The position numbers were made by a program, and so were the translations under genes. Below are positions 1 to 6,449 of a DNA stretch of 26,374 nucleotides, piece after piece. The stretch covers positions 1 through 26,374 of the IMG/VR virus record IMGVR_UViG_3300037540_000189. One strand, given 5' to 3'. The notes under the pieces are model-generated. The model was given only the letters and a program-made list of their open reading frames with translations, had not been told where the DNA came from and did no database searches. Position 1 is the stretch's first letter. Each line of letters opens with the position of its first letter. The DNA comes from a virus.

Positions 1-1480
1 AATAAGCCTCCAGATTCATAGCCACTTTGATAGCATTCGGATCAAAGATATTGGTGCGACTACCACTCAGAGTATCAACCTGCATATCGGAAAGGATGAT
101 AACAGTATCCGGCTCAAACCCCAAATCCTTCTTCATATCCAAAGCAGACTGCAGGTTAGTTCCATATCCCCAATTATCAGCAATAAAGTTCTTGGAAATA
201 TCCATCACCGGAAGATGCGGGTTGATAGCAACATGCTTTGCATAGTCACTGAACAACGTAACCTTCAGATTGGTAGCATCTCTGTTACCCTTAGCAAGAG
301 CGGCGGCAAAGATAGATGCAGTCTCAAACGGAGCCGTACTCACCCAACAGTATCGCGAGGAAAATTGCGATCTTGCGGCAAACTTACCATAATAGCCCAT
401 CATAGAACCAGATGCATCCACGATGATCCAAACATTCTCACCAATAACTGGCACATTGCTCACACTGTAATCAAGAGCCGTAGAGAGTGCCTGATGCAAC
501 TTGTTATCACCACATTCCTGAGTTGCCTTAATAGCATTAACAAAACGAAACGGAAGCTGCTTAGACTTGGCAACCAACTCTGGGTCGGATAGCACATCAT
601 AAACACGCTTCTTCATTACCTTGGCATCAACACCAGCCTCGCTGATATTTCTGGCGTTGCGCATCAAAGCCATAAATCCAATCTTACCGGACTCCAGCAA
701 CTCAGTCCAAAGATCCTTCTTGCTCTTACGCTCTTCCTCTGGAAGCTGTCCATTCTTGGAAAGCTCAACCTCCCAAGTGTAAGGAACGGCAAGCGTCTCC
801 TTCATGATCTTCTCAAAGATAGAACCCTGCTTCTCATCCTTTGCCTTCGGGTGAACGATGCGAAGGACATCAGTCATCTTCACAGCACCATTACGGTTGT
901 ACTTACCAAACTGGTACTCATTAAACTTATTAAAAGCATCAGCAACACCACGCTTGATTGCCATCGGAATCTTACCTTTGGAACCAAACACCTCAAGTGC
1001 ATATGCATACAAATCAGTGATCTGGTCAGCCCTCTGAATAACATCAGCAGTCACGCGACGAAGCGGCAAATACTGAATATTAAGAGTACGAAGTACCTCA
1101 GCAAAATGAACCAGCATAACCAATGGCATGGTACGGATATTCATCTTGGTACGGGCATGAATGATAAGATTGGCAATGAAATGCACATCATCATCGGTTC
1201 CATTAGTAAGCACATCAGCAATACCATCCCTCATGCGGGTGATGCGAGTATCGTTATCCTCATGATAGGAGTCCTTGCCATACATAGACATGGTGGCAAT
1301 CTCATAGAGAGCTTGCTTGTGGTTCTTCTTATACTGCGGATTGCCCTTTGCAGACATTGCGTTGAATGGGCGATCAGTTTGCTCTTGAACAAACCTTCCT
1401 GCTCCAGGCTGGGTCACATCCCACTCCTCGATTCCCTCATCAACGATCTTGCGGACATTCTTCTGATTGATCTTGCTCAT
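1..1480 (-). CDS. Ro60/TROVE RNA-binding protein with vWA domain (C-terminus beyond window)
   Basis: Open from ATG at 1480 to the window edge, about 493 codons without a stop. GAGGAG lies 8 nt before the ATG. Residues about 25-320 read as the helical TROVE ring (for example HFIANLIIHARTKMNIRTMP and RFVNAIKATQ). The last third is a vWA domain with a full MIDAS: DASGSM, then GTNLQSAL, then SDMQVD. Ro60 proteins bind misfolded RNAs in the ring and Y RNAs on the outside; in Deinococcus, Rsr uses a Y RNA to tether PNPase. Two Y-like RNAs lie just upstream on the same strand and four more at 9-13 kb. Assignment is firm; the substrate in this phage is unknown. Confidence 0.93.
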   Translation of the reverse strand, partial: MSKINQKNVRKIVDEGIEEWDVTQPGAGRFVQEQTDRPFNAMSAKGNPQYKKNHKQALYEIATMSMYGKDSYHEDNDTRITRMRDGIADVLTNGTDDDVHFIANLIIHARTKMNIRTMPLVMLVHFAEVLRTLNIQYLPLRRVTADVIQRADQITDLYAYALEVFGSKGKIPMAIKRGVADAFNKFNEYQFGKYNRNGAVKMTDVLRIVHPKAKDEKQGSIFEKIMKETLAVPYTWEVELSKNGQLPEEERKSKKDLWTELLESGKIGFMALMRNARNISEAGVDAKVMKKRVYDVLSDPELVAKSKQLPFRFVNAIKATQECGDNKLHQALSTALDYSVSNVPVIGENVWIIVDASGSMMGYYGKFAARSQFSSRYCWVSTAPFETASIFAAALAKGNRDATNLKVTLFSDYAKHVAINPHLPVMDISKNFIADNWGYGTNLQSALDMKKDLGFEPDTVIILSDMQVDTLSGSRTNIFDPNAIKVAMNLEAY

Positions 1481-1536
1481 TTTCTAATCTCCTCTTTGAG
1501 TTAATATTTTCGCAACAAATTGCGATTAGATTTAAA

Positions 1537-1752
1537 TTATTTCGGTTCGTTATCTGCGTCTGATTCTAAATTAGCCTCAGTTAAAATATCTTCAATACTT
1601 TCGATTAAATCTTCTAAGTGTTCTAAATTATCTTTTTGATAATCAAGAAAACTATTATTCAATTCTATTAACGCATTGCGTGAAATTGGAATTAAATATC
1701 GAAATGTTGTCCTTACAGGCTTTATAGTTTCTTGTTCTTCTTCTATGCTCAT
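1537..1752 (-). CDS. Small acidic hypothetical protein between Y RNAs and Ro60
   Basis: 71 aa, with GAGGG 7 nt before the ATG. It is acidic and helical-looking, with a glutamate/leucine-rich middle (HLEDLIESIEDIL) and an acidic tail, but no recognisable domain. It sits between the 3' end of the Y1 RNA and the Ro60 start, so it is probably on the same transcript and could be a Ro60 RNP accessory. That role is inferred from position only. The gap to Ro60 holds a weak hairpin, CGCAA-CAAA-TTGCG. Confidence 0.6.
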   Translation of the reverse strand: MSIEEEQETIKPVRTTFRYLIPISRNALIELNNSFLDYQKDNLEHLEDLIESIEDILTEANLESDADNEPK

Positions 1753-1774
1753 TTCTATCCCTCAAAAAATAAGT

Positions 1775-1912
1775 GGCTTTGAGTCAAAAACGATTAGAGT
1801 CTTTGAAACGATTACCGAAATAATCGCAAATAACCCGAAGGTTATCTATCACTGATTATTAGTCAGTTAGTTGCTTTAGTATTGAAGTATCTCTTATCTA
1901 CGCAACAAAGCC
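1775..1912 (-). ncRNA. Y-like RNA 1 (three internal hairpins)
   Basis: Read on the minus strand. The outer stem GGCTTTG/CAAAGCC is perfect. Next come the shared 5' arm GTTGCGTAGATAAGAG...CTTC and 3' arm CTCTAATCGTTTTTGACTC; GAT/ATC and AGAG/CTCT pair around one A.A mismatch. Between the arms are three hairpins: ACTGA(CTAATAA)TCAGT, ATAACC(TTCG)GGTTAT and CGATTA(TTTCGG)TAATCG. They match the T-arm, acceptor-like and D-arm positions of YrlA RNAs, although the loops are not tRNA consensus. A T-rich tract (1765-1774) follows the 3' end. It lies 14 nt downstream of Y2 and upstream of the Ro60 gene. Confidence 0.82.
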
Positions 1913-1926
1913 ATTTTTAAAATCAA

Positions 1927-1998
1927 AATTCGAGTTAAAAGCGGTTAAGGTATTTTGTTTCATTAATGGTGAAGTAACCATAACCTACGCAACGAATT
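1927..1998 (-). ncRNA. Y-like RNA 2 (minimal, no tRNA module)
   Basis: 72 nt on the minus strand. Outer stem AATTCG/CGAATT, shared 5' arm GTTGCGTAGGTTATGGTTAC, 3' arm ACCTTAACCGCTTTTAACTC. The helix GGTTA-T-GGT/ACC-T-TAACC has one T.T mismatch. The remaining loop is about 25 nt and has no tRNA-like arms. A T-rich stretch follows. A TATACT -10 box lies 15 nt upstream of the stem, so this is the first RNA of the Ro60 transcript. I read it as a Ro-binding stem without the effector module. Confidence 0.8.
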
Positions 1999-2013
1999 AT
2001 CTAACTTTTATTT

Positions 2014-2041
2014 AGTATAACATATGTTTTTAAATTTTCAA
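2014..2041 (-). promoter_or_regulatory. Sigma70-type promoter of Y2/Y1/Ro60 (proximal)
   Basis: Minus strand TTGAAA (2036-2041), 16-nt spacer, TATACT (2014-2019). The predicted start is within about 10 nt of the 5' stem of Y RNA 2, so its placement fits an RNA gene. Confidence 0.7.
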
Positions 2042-2079
2042 CGTTATGCTAAACATTCTTTTTCCTTCAACAAAAATAT

Positions 2080-2107
2080 ATTATAACACGGTTTGCAAAA
2101 AAGTCAA
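2080..2107 (-). promoter_or_regulatory. Sigma70-type promoter of Y2/Y1/Ro60 (distal)
   Basis: Minus strand TTGACT (2102-2107), 16-nt spacer, TATAAT (2080-2085). It overlaps the stop codon of the gene ending at 2104 and sits just upstream of the proximal promoter, giving two tandem promoters for the Y RNA/Ro60 unit. Confidence 0.75.
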
Positions 2108-2376
2108 CACCTGCCATTATTCAATTGTTTTGCAATAAATTGCTTTGGTGATCCATCATTACAGGATTCAATACAAAACGTGCCTATCAATTCTCCTTCA
2201 TCATCAAAAAGATCAAATGTAAACGAATGATCTTCTTTTAATCGTCCATTCTTCCATTCCTTATCAGCAATCTGCTCCGCTACATAAATTCCTACATCTA
2301 GATTGCTTTCAAACAAGAGACAAACTTCATCTCCTTCTTCACGAATACAATACTTGTATTTAATAACACTTTTCAT
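2104..2376 (-). CDS. Hypothetical protein, paralogue of the preceding gene
   Basis: 90 aa, not recognised. It resembles the product of 2360-2674: both begin with a KYKY...I strand, have an AEQIADKEW / AEDAADYAF helix, and then a TFDLFDDEGELIGTFCIE / TFEIYSMEDELLGSFCMS hairpin. The pair looks like a tandem duplication of a small alpha/beta domain. Its start overlaps the end of the upstream paralogue by 17 nt, so translational coupling is likely. The stop codon lies inside the -35 box of the Y-RNA promoter. Confidence 0.65.
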   Translation of the reverse strand: MKSVIKYKYCIREEGDEVCLLFESNLDVGIYVAEQIADKEWKNGRLKEDHSFTFDLFDDEGELIGTFCIESCNDGSPKQFIAKQLNNGRC

Positions 2377-2674
2377 CTTCCTTTAATTTGCTTGCCCTAA
2401 ACACCGGATCATAATCCATAGACATGCAAAAACTCCCTAATAATTCATCTTCCATTGAATAAATCTCAAACGTCACGGGCCAACTCCATTCCCATCCATC
2501 ATTATTACTGAATGCATAATCTGCAGCATCTTCAGCAATCCATTCCAAATTATATTCATCCTTATCCCAATCGGAACTTACATTCCATCTTGACTCAAAT
2601 TCTATTCCATCAAATTCTATATCTTCTTCTCCATGATCAGGAATCATATACTTGTATTTAAATGGTTTCTGCAC
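2360..2674 (-). CDS. Hypothetical acidic protein, paralogue of the following gene
   Basis: 104 aa, strongly acidic and aromatic-rich, no known family. It shares the KYKY start, a central helix and the EDELLGSFC strand pair with its downstream neighbour (2104-2376). It overlaps the release-factor-like gene upstream by 17 nt and its paralogue downstream by 17 nt, so the three genes form a tightly coupled set. Function unknown. Confidence 0.65.
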   Translation of the reverse strand: MQKPFKYKYMIPDHGEEDIEFDGIEFESRWNVSSDWDKDEYNLEWIAEDAADYAFSNNDGWEWSWPVTFEIYSMEDELLGSFCMSMDYDPVFRASKLKEDEKCY

Positions 2675-3083
2675 TTTTTACCTCATGTCTTGCTTCAATC
2701 ATTGAGCCTATGTCTCCATCTATTACAACAGATTTGTATGGCATTTTCAACCCACTGGCTTTATCATGCACTTCATTTCTAACTGCATGATAGTTTCTAA
2801 TAGTTTCTCCTCCTCCAAACTTAGCGTCTCGATGAGGATTATCTTCAATTTCCCCTTCTCCATAGACATCATAAAAAGCGAAAAGACGAGATGCAAGCTG
2901 ATTAAATGCTTCACGTTGATTATCCACTCTAGATCGACTATTTTGACCAGAAGCCGTTAGTCCAGATTCAATATGAGTGATTCGGCAACAGTTCTGGTGT
3001 TTGTTGCGATGTTGGCCTCCCGCACCTTGACCGGAAAACCATTCTAATTTGAAATCTTTCTTAGTCAGATGCAGCTCTTTCAT
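2658..3083 (-). CDS. GGQ-domain peptidyl-tRNA hydrolase / release factor-like protein
   Basis: 141 aa. The class I release factor catalytic domain is clear: SGQGAGGQHRNK at residues about 17-28, followed by RITHIESGL, the strand seen in RF1/RF2, ArfB and PrfH. GGQ enters the ribosomal peptidyl-transferase centre and hydrolyses peptidyl-tRNA. No codon-recognition domain is present, so it is closer to the short ArfB/PrfH rescue type than to RF1. Unlike ArfB it lacks an obvious long basic tail. It could free ribosomes stalled on degraded host mRNA; that role is inferred. It overlaps the next gene by 17 nt. Confidence 0.82.
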   Translation of the reverse strand: MKELHLTKKDFKLEWFSGQGAGGQHRNKHQNCCRITHIESGLTASGQNSRSRVDNQREAFNQLASRLFAFYDVYGEGEIEDNPHRDAKFGGGETIRNYHAVRNEVHDKASGLKMPYKSVVIDGDIGSMIEARHEVKSAETI

Positions 3084-3084
3084 T

Positions 3085-4122
3085 TCACTTCCCCTTTTCT
3101 GTCTCCTTCAATTGATCGGCGTAATTTTGAAGATTTTCTATAGTAAACCCAATGGAATCACTGGAATCAATTATGGTTGAAGCATCAACAACGTCGCTTG
3201 TCCAAGAATTCACTAAAGAATCTGTATCATTACTTACTACGAATTCAACACCAGATTCAACACCAGATTCATCATTCTTAAAAATCTTGTCAAAAGTTTC
3301 TTGACCCATCGTTAAATTAATATCCGTGGGTTCAATTGTGACCTGATTTTCTGGTTCAATTTTAACTTGCACATCACCTGATTTATGCGTATTTATTGTT
3401 GACAAAGACTCATTATTAGCAACCATTTCATCCATCACGGACGAAGCATACGCCTTTTTAGCCTTCAGACCTGATCCCCGCATTGAACGATGGCTAACAG
3501 CATAAGCAGATGCAACCTTATAGGTATCTCCTACTGTGTTTCTATCAAAATTCAACGTGGTTCCAGAATCAAACCCATACCCTCCACCTGATTCAAGAGC
3601 ATCTTGATTGGCGGCAAGGAAGATAAAATCCCATCCTTTCTTTTTCAATTCATCAATTCTATTAAAAATCTTTTCTTTATTCCATTCTTGGCTTGCATTC
3701 TCACCACCATCCGTAACAATAACAGCAATCTTAGAACCATCAATTTGAACATCTTCTGCACCAGAAAATGCTATACCAATAGCATCCATTAGAGCAGTCA
3801 TTCCTCGCGGGCGAAGATTATATCTCTCAACTGTTTGAAGATCTGCTTTATCATAAATGACATCATATTCACTATCAAACTCTACCATAGTAAAAATTGC
3901 CTTTCCTACTTTCTTATTCTCTTCAATGAAACTATTGACTCCACCTTCAGCATCTTCTCTAATACTACCCATAGAACCAGAACGATCAACAACCATAACA
4001 ATATGGTCAGTTGGTGTTAATTCTTTGGTAATGGTGTCTGTTGGATCTGCCTTCTCTACATTACCCTTACCGGGCTTACCTTTTATAATCGCATCAATTA
4101 CATCTTTTTCAAAATCTTGCAT
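3085..4122 (-). CDS. von Willebrand factor A domain protein (TerY-like)
   Basis: 345 aa. The N-terminal vWA domain has a complete MIDAS: DRSGSM at residues about 46-51, the threonine in RGMTALMDAIG, and VTDGGEN. The C-terminal third is acidic and low in complexity and looks disordered. vWA domains with MIDAS bind divalent metal and mediate protein-protein contacts; TerY-like ones often work with kinases or chaperones. AGGAG precedes the ATG. It ends 1 nt before the GGQ gene starts. This is one of three MIDAS proteins in the window (also Ro60 and the gene at 13978-14916). Specific partner unknown. Confidence 0.85.
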   Translation of the reverse strand: MQDFEKDVIDAIIKGKPGKGNVEKADPTDTITKELTPTDHIVMVVDRSGSMGSIREDAEGGVNSFIEENKKVGKAIFTMVEFDSEYDVIYDKADLQTVERYNLRPRGMTALMDAIGIAFSGAEDVQIDGSKIAVIVTDGGENASQEWNKEKIFNRIDELKKKGWDFIFLAANQDALESGGGYGFDSGTTLNFDRNTVGDTYKVASAYAVSHRSMRGSGLKAKKAYASSVMDEMVANNESLSTINTHKSGDVQVKIEPENQVTIEPTDINLTMGQETFDKIFKNDESGVESGVEFVVSNDTDSLVNSWTSDVVDASTIIDSSDSIGFTIENLQNYADQLKETEKGK

Positions 4123-4144
4123 TTAGTTTCTCCTGTTTGTTATA

Positions 4145-4441
4145 TTATACACAGCCCTTGGGTGCTTTTAAACCACCTGCCTTACTTATTCTCTTCATAA
4201 CTCCCTTCTCAAATAAATCATAAAGCGGTTTTGCTTTACGATCCATTCCAAACTTTTTAGCAAATACACGAATTGGAGGCACAACACCATCTTCTTCGTA
4301 CATCGCTCGTGCTTCTAAAATATATTCGACATGCTCATCAGTCAATTCTAACCCATCTTGACGCGCAAGCTCATACATCACTTCTTCATTCCAATCCTCT
4401 GGATTCTTCAAATATCCATCTGCATCTACATTTAAATTCAT
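4145..4441 (-). CDS. TusE/DsrC-family sulfur carrier-like protein
   Basis: 98 aa. The pattern matches DsrC/TusE: DGYLKNPEDWNEEVMYELA near the N-terminus, GLELTDEHVEYI, a PPIRVFAKKFG segment, and a C-terminal GGLKAPKGCV with the conserved penultimate cysteine. Only this last cysteine is present, as in TusE; DsrC proper has a second one about ten residues earlier. TusE passes sulfur from TusBCD to MnmA for 2-thiouridine at tRNA position 34. Next to so many tRNA genes, a role in tRNA thiolation is plausible but inferred. Its ATG overlaps the upstream stop (ATGA). Confidence 0.78.
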   Translation of the reverse strand: MNLNVDADGYLKNPEDWNEEVMYELARQDGLELTDEHVEYILEARAMYEEDGVVPPIRVFAKKFGMDRKAKPLYDLFEKGVMKRISKAGGLKAPKGCV

Positions 4442-4662
4442 TTCTTTTTATACCTTTTTTTCGTTTTCGCTTTTTCTTTATTCAATTCTGAATCATCCAC
4501 TGTTCTAATTGATTTAGAGATATGAACTGATATTCTAGGATCTACTCCTGTATCTCTAATCATACTTCCAACAACATTATCTTCACTAATATGATTAGGC
4601 ACAACTGTTTCATAAATTATTCGCGTAGTCTTTGTATTAGTAAATGTAAACTTCTTCGCCAT
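4438..4662 (-). CDS. Hypothetical basic protein
   Basis: 74 aa, with AGGAGG at good distance before the ATG. There is a short beta-rich start (KKFTFTNTKTTRIIYETVV) and a strongly basic lysine-rich tail that could bind nucleic acid. No family recognised. It overlaps the Lar-like gene upstream by 46 nt and the TusE-like gene downstream by ATGA, so the three genes are probably co-translated. Confidence 0.6.
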   Translation of the reverse strand: MAKKFTFTNTKTTRIIYETVVPNHISEDNVVGSMIRDTGVDPRISVHISKSIRTVDDSELNKEKAKTKKRYKKK

Positions 4663-4877
4663 GTCAACCTCCTATTCCACAATCTTATTACTTCTTTTTC
4701 TGCGGCAATTTTACTCATTTGCCCTTCTTGTTTTTCTTCTGGCTCATCACAATATTCAACTTGATACGGTTTTGCCCCACAATCATTACATTCTAAATAG
4801 ACACTTTTTCTATTATCTTCCATGCGCGCTTCTAACCCACAAAAGGCACAACTTTTTATAAATGAACGTTTGGGCAT
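4617..4877 (-). CDS. Lar-like zinc-ribbon protein (restriction alleviation family)
   Basis: 86 aa. CAFCG near residue 11, then ECNDCGAKP about 20 residues later, and a EKEVIRLWNRR segment reproduce the Lar/DUF signature: two CxxC-type knuckles followed by an E-A-I-x-x-W-N-x-R helix. Lar of the Rac prophage reduces EcoKI restriction; many phage relatives are untested. The 16 residues after WNRR are basic and overlap the next gene by 46 nt. The first gene after the class II tRNA at 4895. Family assignment likely; anti-restriction activity inferred. Confidence 0.7.
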   Translation of the reverse strand: MPKRSFIKSCAFCGLEARMEDNRKSVYLECNDCGAKPYQVEYCDEPEEKQEGQMSKIAAEKEVIRLWNRRLTWRRSLHLLIQRLRE

Positions 4878-4894
4878 ATTCTATTCTCCAAATT

Positions 4895-4982
4895 TGGTGG
4901 GCGCGGCAAGATTCGAACTTGCGATGGACTTTCGTCACCGGATTATGAGTCCGGGGCCTTCGGACCGCTAGGCAACACGCCC
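4895..4982 (-). tRNA. tRNA with anticodon CAT on a class II (long variable arm) body
   Basis: Acceptor GGGCGTG/CGCGCCC, three-pair D stem GCC/GGC with a Ser-like loop (AGCGGT..GAA), anticodon arm CCGGA(CTCATAA)TCCGG, a 15-nt variable arm TGACGAAAGTCCATC with a GAC/GTC stem, T arm GCAAG(TTCGAAT)CTTGC, A73 and an encoded CCA. Bacterial tRNAs with CAT (Met, Ile2) are class I, so this body/anticodon combination is abnormal. Charging identity cannot be told: the body resembles Ser or Leu, and A73 fits Leu better. Confidence 0.88.
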
Positions 4983-5047
4983 GCATTATAAATTTAATGC
5001 ATATTCTTTCTTCTTTATCTTTTCAATTTCATTTTACCCATATACAC

Positions 5048-5076
5048 ATATTATCACACGCACACAGGAATTTCAA
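5048..5076 (-). promoter_or_regulatory. Sigma70-type promoter for the tRNA at 4895
   Basis: Minus strand TTGAAA (5071-5076), 17-nt spacer, TATAAT-like TAATAT (5048-5053) preceded by TGTGA (extended -10 type). It lies 66 nt upstream of the tRNA 5' end and downstream of the secreted-protein gene. It would drive the tRNA and the Lar/TusE genes behind it. Confidence 0.65.
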
Positions 5077-5108
5077 CAGGCATCCCCTCCCGTCAAATTC
5101 CTTATGGA

Positions 5109-5597
5109 TTACTTATAGACCCATCCAGGCGCGTCCCCTTTTGCCTTTACAATATATCCTATTTTTTCACTACCAAAAGTGAAAACATTGTTGCCTTTAT
5201 TGAAACTAAAAATGACTTCTAATAGTTCACCCCTTTCATTAAGAACTACAGATCCTTTATCAGGGAAACTTTTTACAACCCAAAATGTATCTCTTATATT
5301 CTTACACAGATTCTTTTCGATATTGCAAACTTCTCCATCCACTTTGATTTCGCCATTCTGTGTCCAATTATAAGTCATTACACCGATTGCGTCATCAATA
5401 AGATACGCCTTACCATCTGGAATACATGGAGGCTGCGGCGAAACTTGAGTTCTATTTCCACCACAATCATTTATGAATGCACCAGCATCTATCAAATTAT
5501 ATTCATAAACACCCGGCGCGTTTTCCGTAGGTTGACCAACAGCAAAAACACTGAATGACATTAAAGCCATAATAAGCAACACACTTACTTTATTCAT
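5109..5597 (-). CDS. Secreted hypothetical protein with four cysteines
   Basis: 162 aa. The N-terminus is a clear signal peptide: MNK, a hydrophobic core (VLLIMALMSFSVF) and AVG as a likely cleavage site near residue 20. The mature part has four cysteines (DCGG, PPC, EVC, NLC), consistent with two disulfides in the periplasm, and looks beta-rich. No family recognised. A periplasmic role during infection, such as envelope modification or superinfection exclusion, is possible but unsupported. Confidence 0.7.
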   Translation of the reverse strand: MNKVSVLLIMALMSFSVFAVGQPTENAPGVYEYNLIDAGAFINDCGGNRTQVSPQPPCIPDGKAYLIDDAIGVMTYNWTQNGEIKVDGEVCNIEKNLCKNIRDTFWVVKSFPDKGSVVLNERGELLEVIFSFNKGNNVFTFGSEKIGYIVKAKGDAPGWVYK

Positions 5598-5671
5598 TTT
5601 ATTTTTCCTCTAATTAATAACTAAACATTTTACCTAGTTATTTTTATTTAGATTATAAAAATATGAGTGCA

Positions 5672-5703
5672 AACGAAAATACCCGCCGGAGCGGGTATTT
5701 TCA
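5672..5703 (-). terminator. Intrinsic terminator after hsp20
   Basis: Perfect hairpin AAAATACCCGC-CGGA-GCGGGTATTTT. Read on the minus strand it follows the Hsp20 stop (5724) and ends in TATTTT. It separates hsp20 from the secreted-protein gene and may also work on the other strand. Confidence 0.85.
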
Positions 5704-5723
5704 CTACTTCAACACTGAAGCAG

Positions 5724-6245
5724 TCAGGCAGCTTTACTTACATCCTCAAGTGCTGGACGTTGGGTATGTCCAATAATAGGAATAACCCGTGGCTTCAACT
5801 CTTCAGGAATCATACGTTCGATCTTAATAGATAAAAGTCCATTCTGGAAATCAGCATCTTTAACTTCCATATGCTCGCCAAGTGCATAAGATAGATTGAA
5901 GGAACGTTTTGCAATACCCTTATAAAGGAATTGCTCAACCATACTCTCTTTCTTTGCACCTGCATCGGTGAGAGTATCCTTATCATCTCTTGTCTTGACA
6001 AAGAGTCTGTTATTATCAAGAGTGATTTCAACATCTTCTGGGCCATATCCAGCAAGAGCGATGCTCAACGTATAGTTATTTTCACCATCCTTTACGATGT
6101 CATAAGGTGGGAACCCACCAACGGCAGGCATCTTTGTTCCCCAATTTTCAATGAAATCAGGTAGATAGTCATATCCAATGGAGCGGCGAAAAAGCGCATC
6201 AAATGCGCGGTCAAATTGTGTTTGTGTTCGTGTTAAATTTGTCAT
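5724..6245 (-). CDS. Small heat shock protein Hsp20 (IbpA-like)
   Basis: 173 aa. The N-terminal arm FDRAFDALF and then PPYDIVKDGENNYTLSIALAG start the alpha-crystallin domain (residues about 48-140). FLYKGIAKRSFNLSYALGEH and the FQNGLLSIKIER strand follow, and the PEELKPRVIPI tail carries the I-x-I motif that docks oligomers. Length and motifs match IbpA/IbpB. Small heat shock proteins hold unfolded proteins for DnaK/ClpB; phages with large genomes carry them, probably to help virion assembly. RBS AGGAGG. A 200-nt leader with inverted repeats precedes it, and an intrinsic terminator follows. Confidence 0.94.
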   Translation of the reverse strand: MTNLTRTQTQFDRAFDALFRRSIGYDYLPDFIENWGTKMPAVGGFPPYDIVKDGENNYTLSIALAGYGPEDVEITLDNNRLFVKTRDDKDTLTDAGAKKESMVEQFLYKGIAKRSFNLSYALGEHMEVKDADFQNGLLSIKIERMIPEELKPRVIPIIGHTQRPALEDVSKAA

Positions 6246-6283
6246 TTTATAATCCTCCTATAAGCAATTAATGACGTTATAAT

Positions 6284-6333
6284 GTGAACCCCATTATGGG
6301 CATTCACAGTTATTTAGACAACCATTTGTCTAA
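6284..6333 (-). promoter_or_regulatory. Inverted repeats in the hsp20 leader
   Basis: Two inverted repeats lie 39-90 nt upstream of the hsp20 ATG. One is GTGAA-(CCCAT/ATGGG)-TTCAC at 6284-6307; the other is TTAGACAA-CCAT-TTGTCTAA at 6314-6333. They could be operators or structured leader RNA. Neither pairs directly with the AGGAGG, so a classic SD-masking thermometer is not shown. Confidence 0.4.
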
Positions 6334-6369
6334 AAAGTTCCCCATTGTCCTCTTTTTAAGTAGGATAGT

Positions 6370-6393
6370 ATTATACATTCAAGACGCGTGCCA
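6370..6393 (-). promoter_or_regulatory. Possible hsp20 promoter (sigma54-like element next to a -10 box)
   Basis: On the minus strand TGGCAC-N5-TTGAA (6378-6393) differs by one base from the sigma54 core TGGCAC-N5-TTGCA. TATAAT (6370-6375) follows at once and could be a sigma70 -10 box, but no good -35 is seen. E. coli ibpB is partly sigma54-controlled, which makes the match worth noting. Chance similarity is possible. Confidence 0.3.
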
Positions 6394-6413
6394 AAAATGA
6401 ACTTTTCAAACTA

Positions 6414-6447
6414 TAAAAGATAGTTATAAATAACTATCTTTTATAAA
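6414..6447 (-). terminator. Hairpin terminator after the gene at 6450
   Basis: AAAGATAGTTAT-AA-ATAACTATCTTT is a perfect inverted repeat just past the stop codon at 6450. On the minus strand the 3' arm ends in CTTTTATAG. It is AU-rich but long, so termination is plausible. Confidence 0.6.
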
Positions 6448-6449
6448 TT

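Noticed and set aside
851-1504. Plus-strand open frame of 217 codons opposite the Ro60 gene
   Set aside because: Its translation is low in protein character and the minus frame is a clear TROVE/vWA protein.
1775-1998. Reading the Y-like RNAs on the plus strand
   Set aside because: The T arms (TTCGAAT, TTCAACT) and the D arm read correctly only on the minus strand, and T-tracts follow the 3' ends there, as do the promoters.
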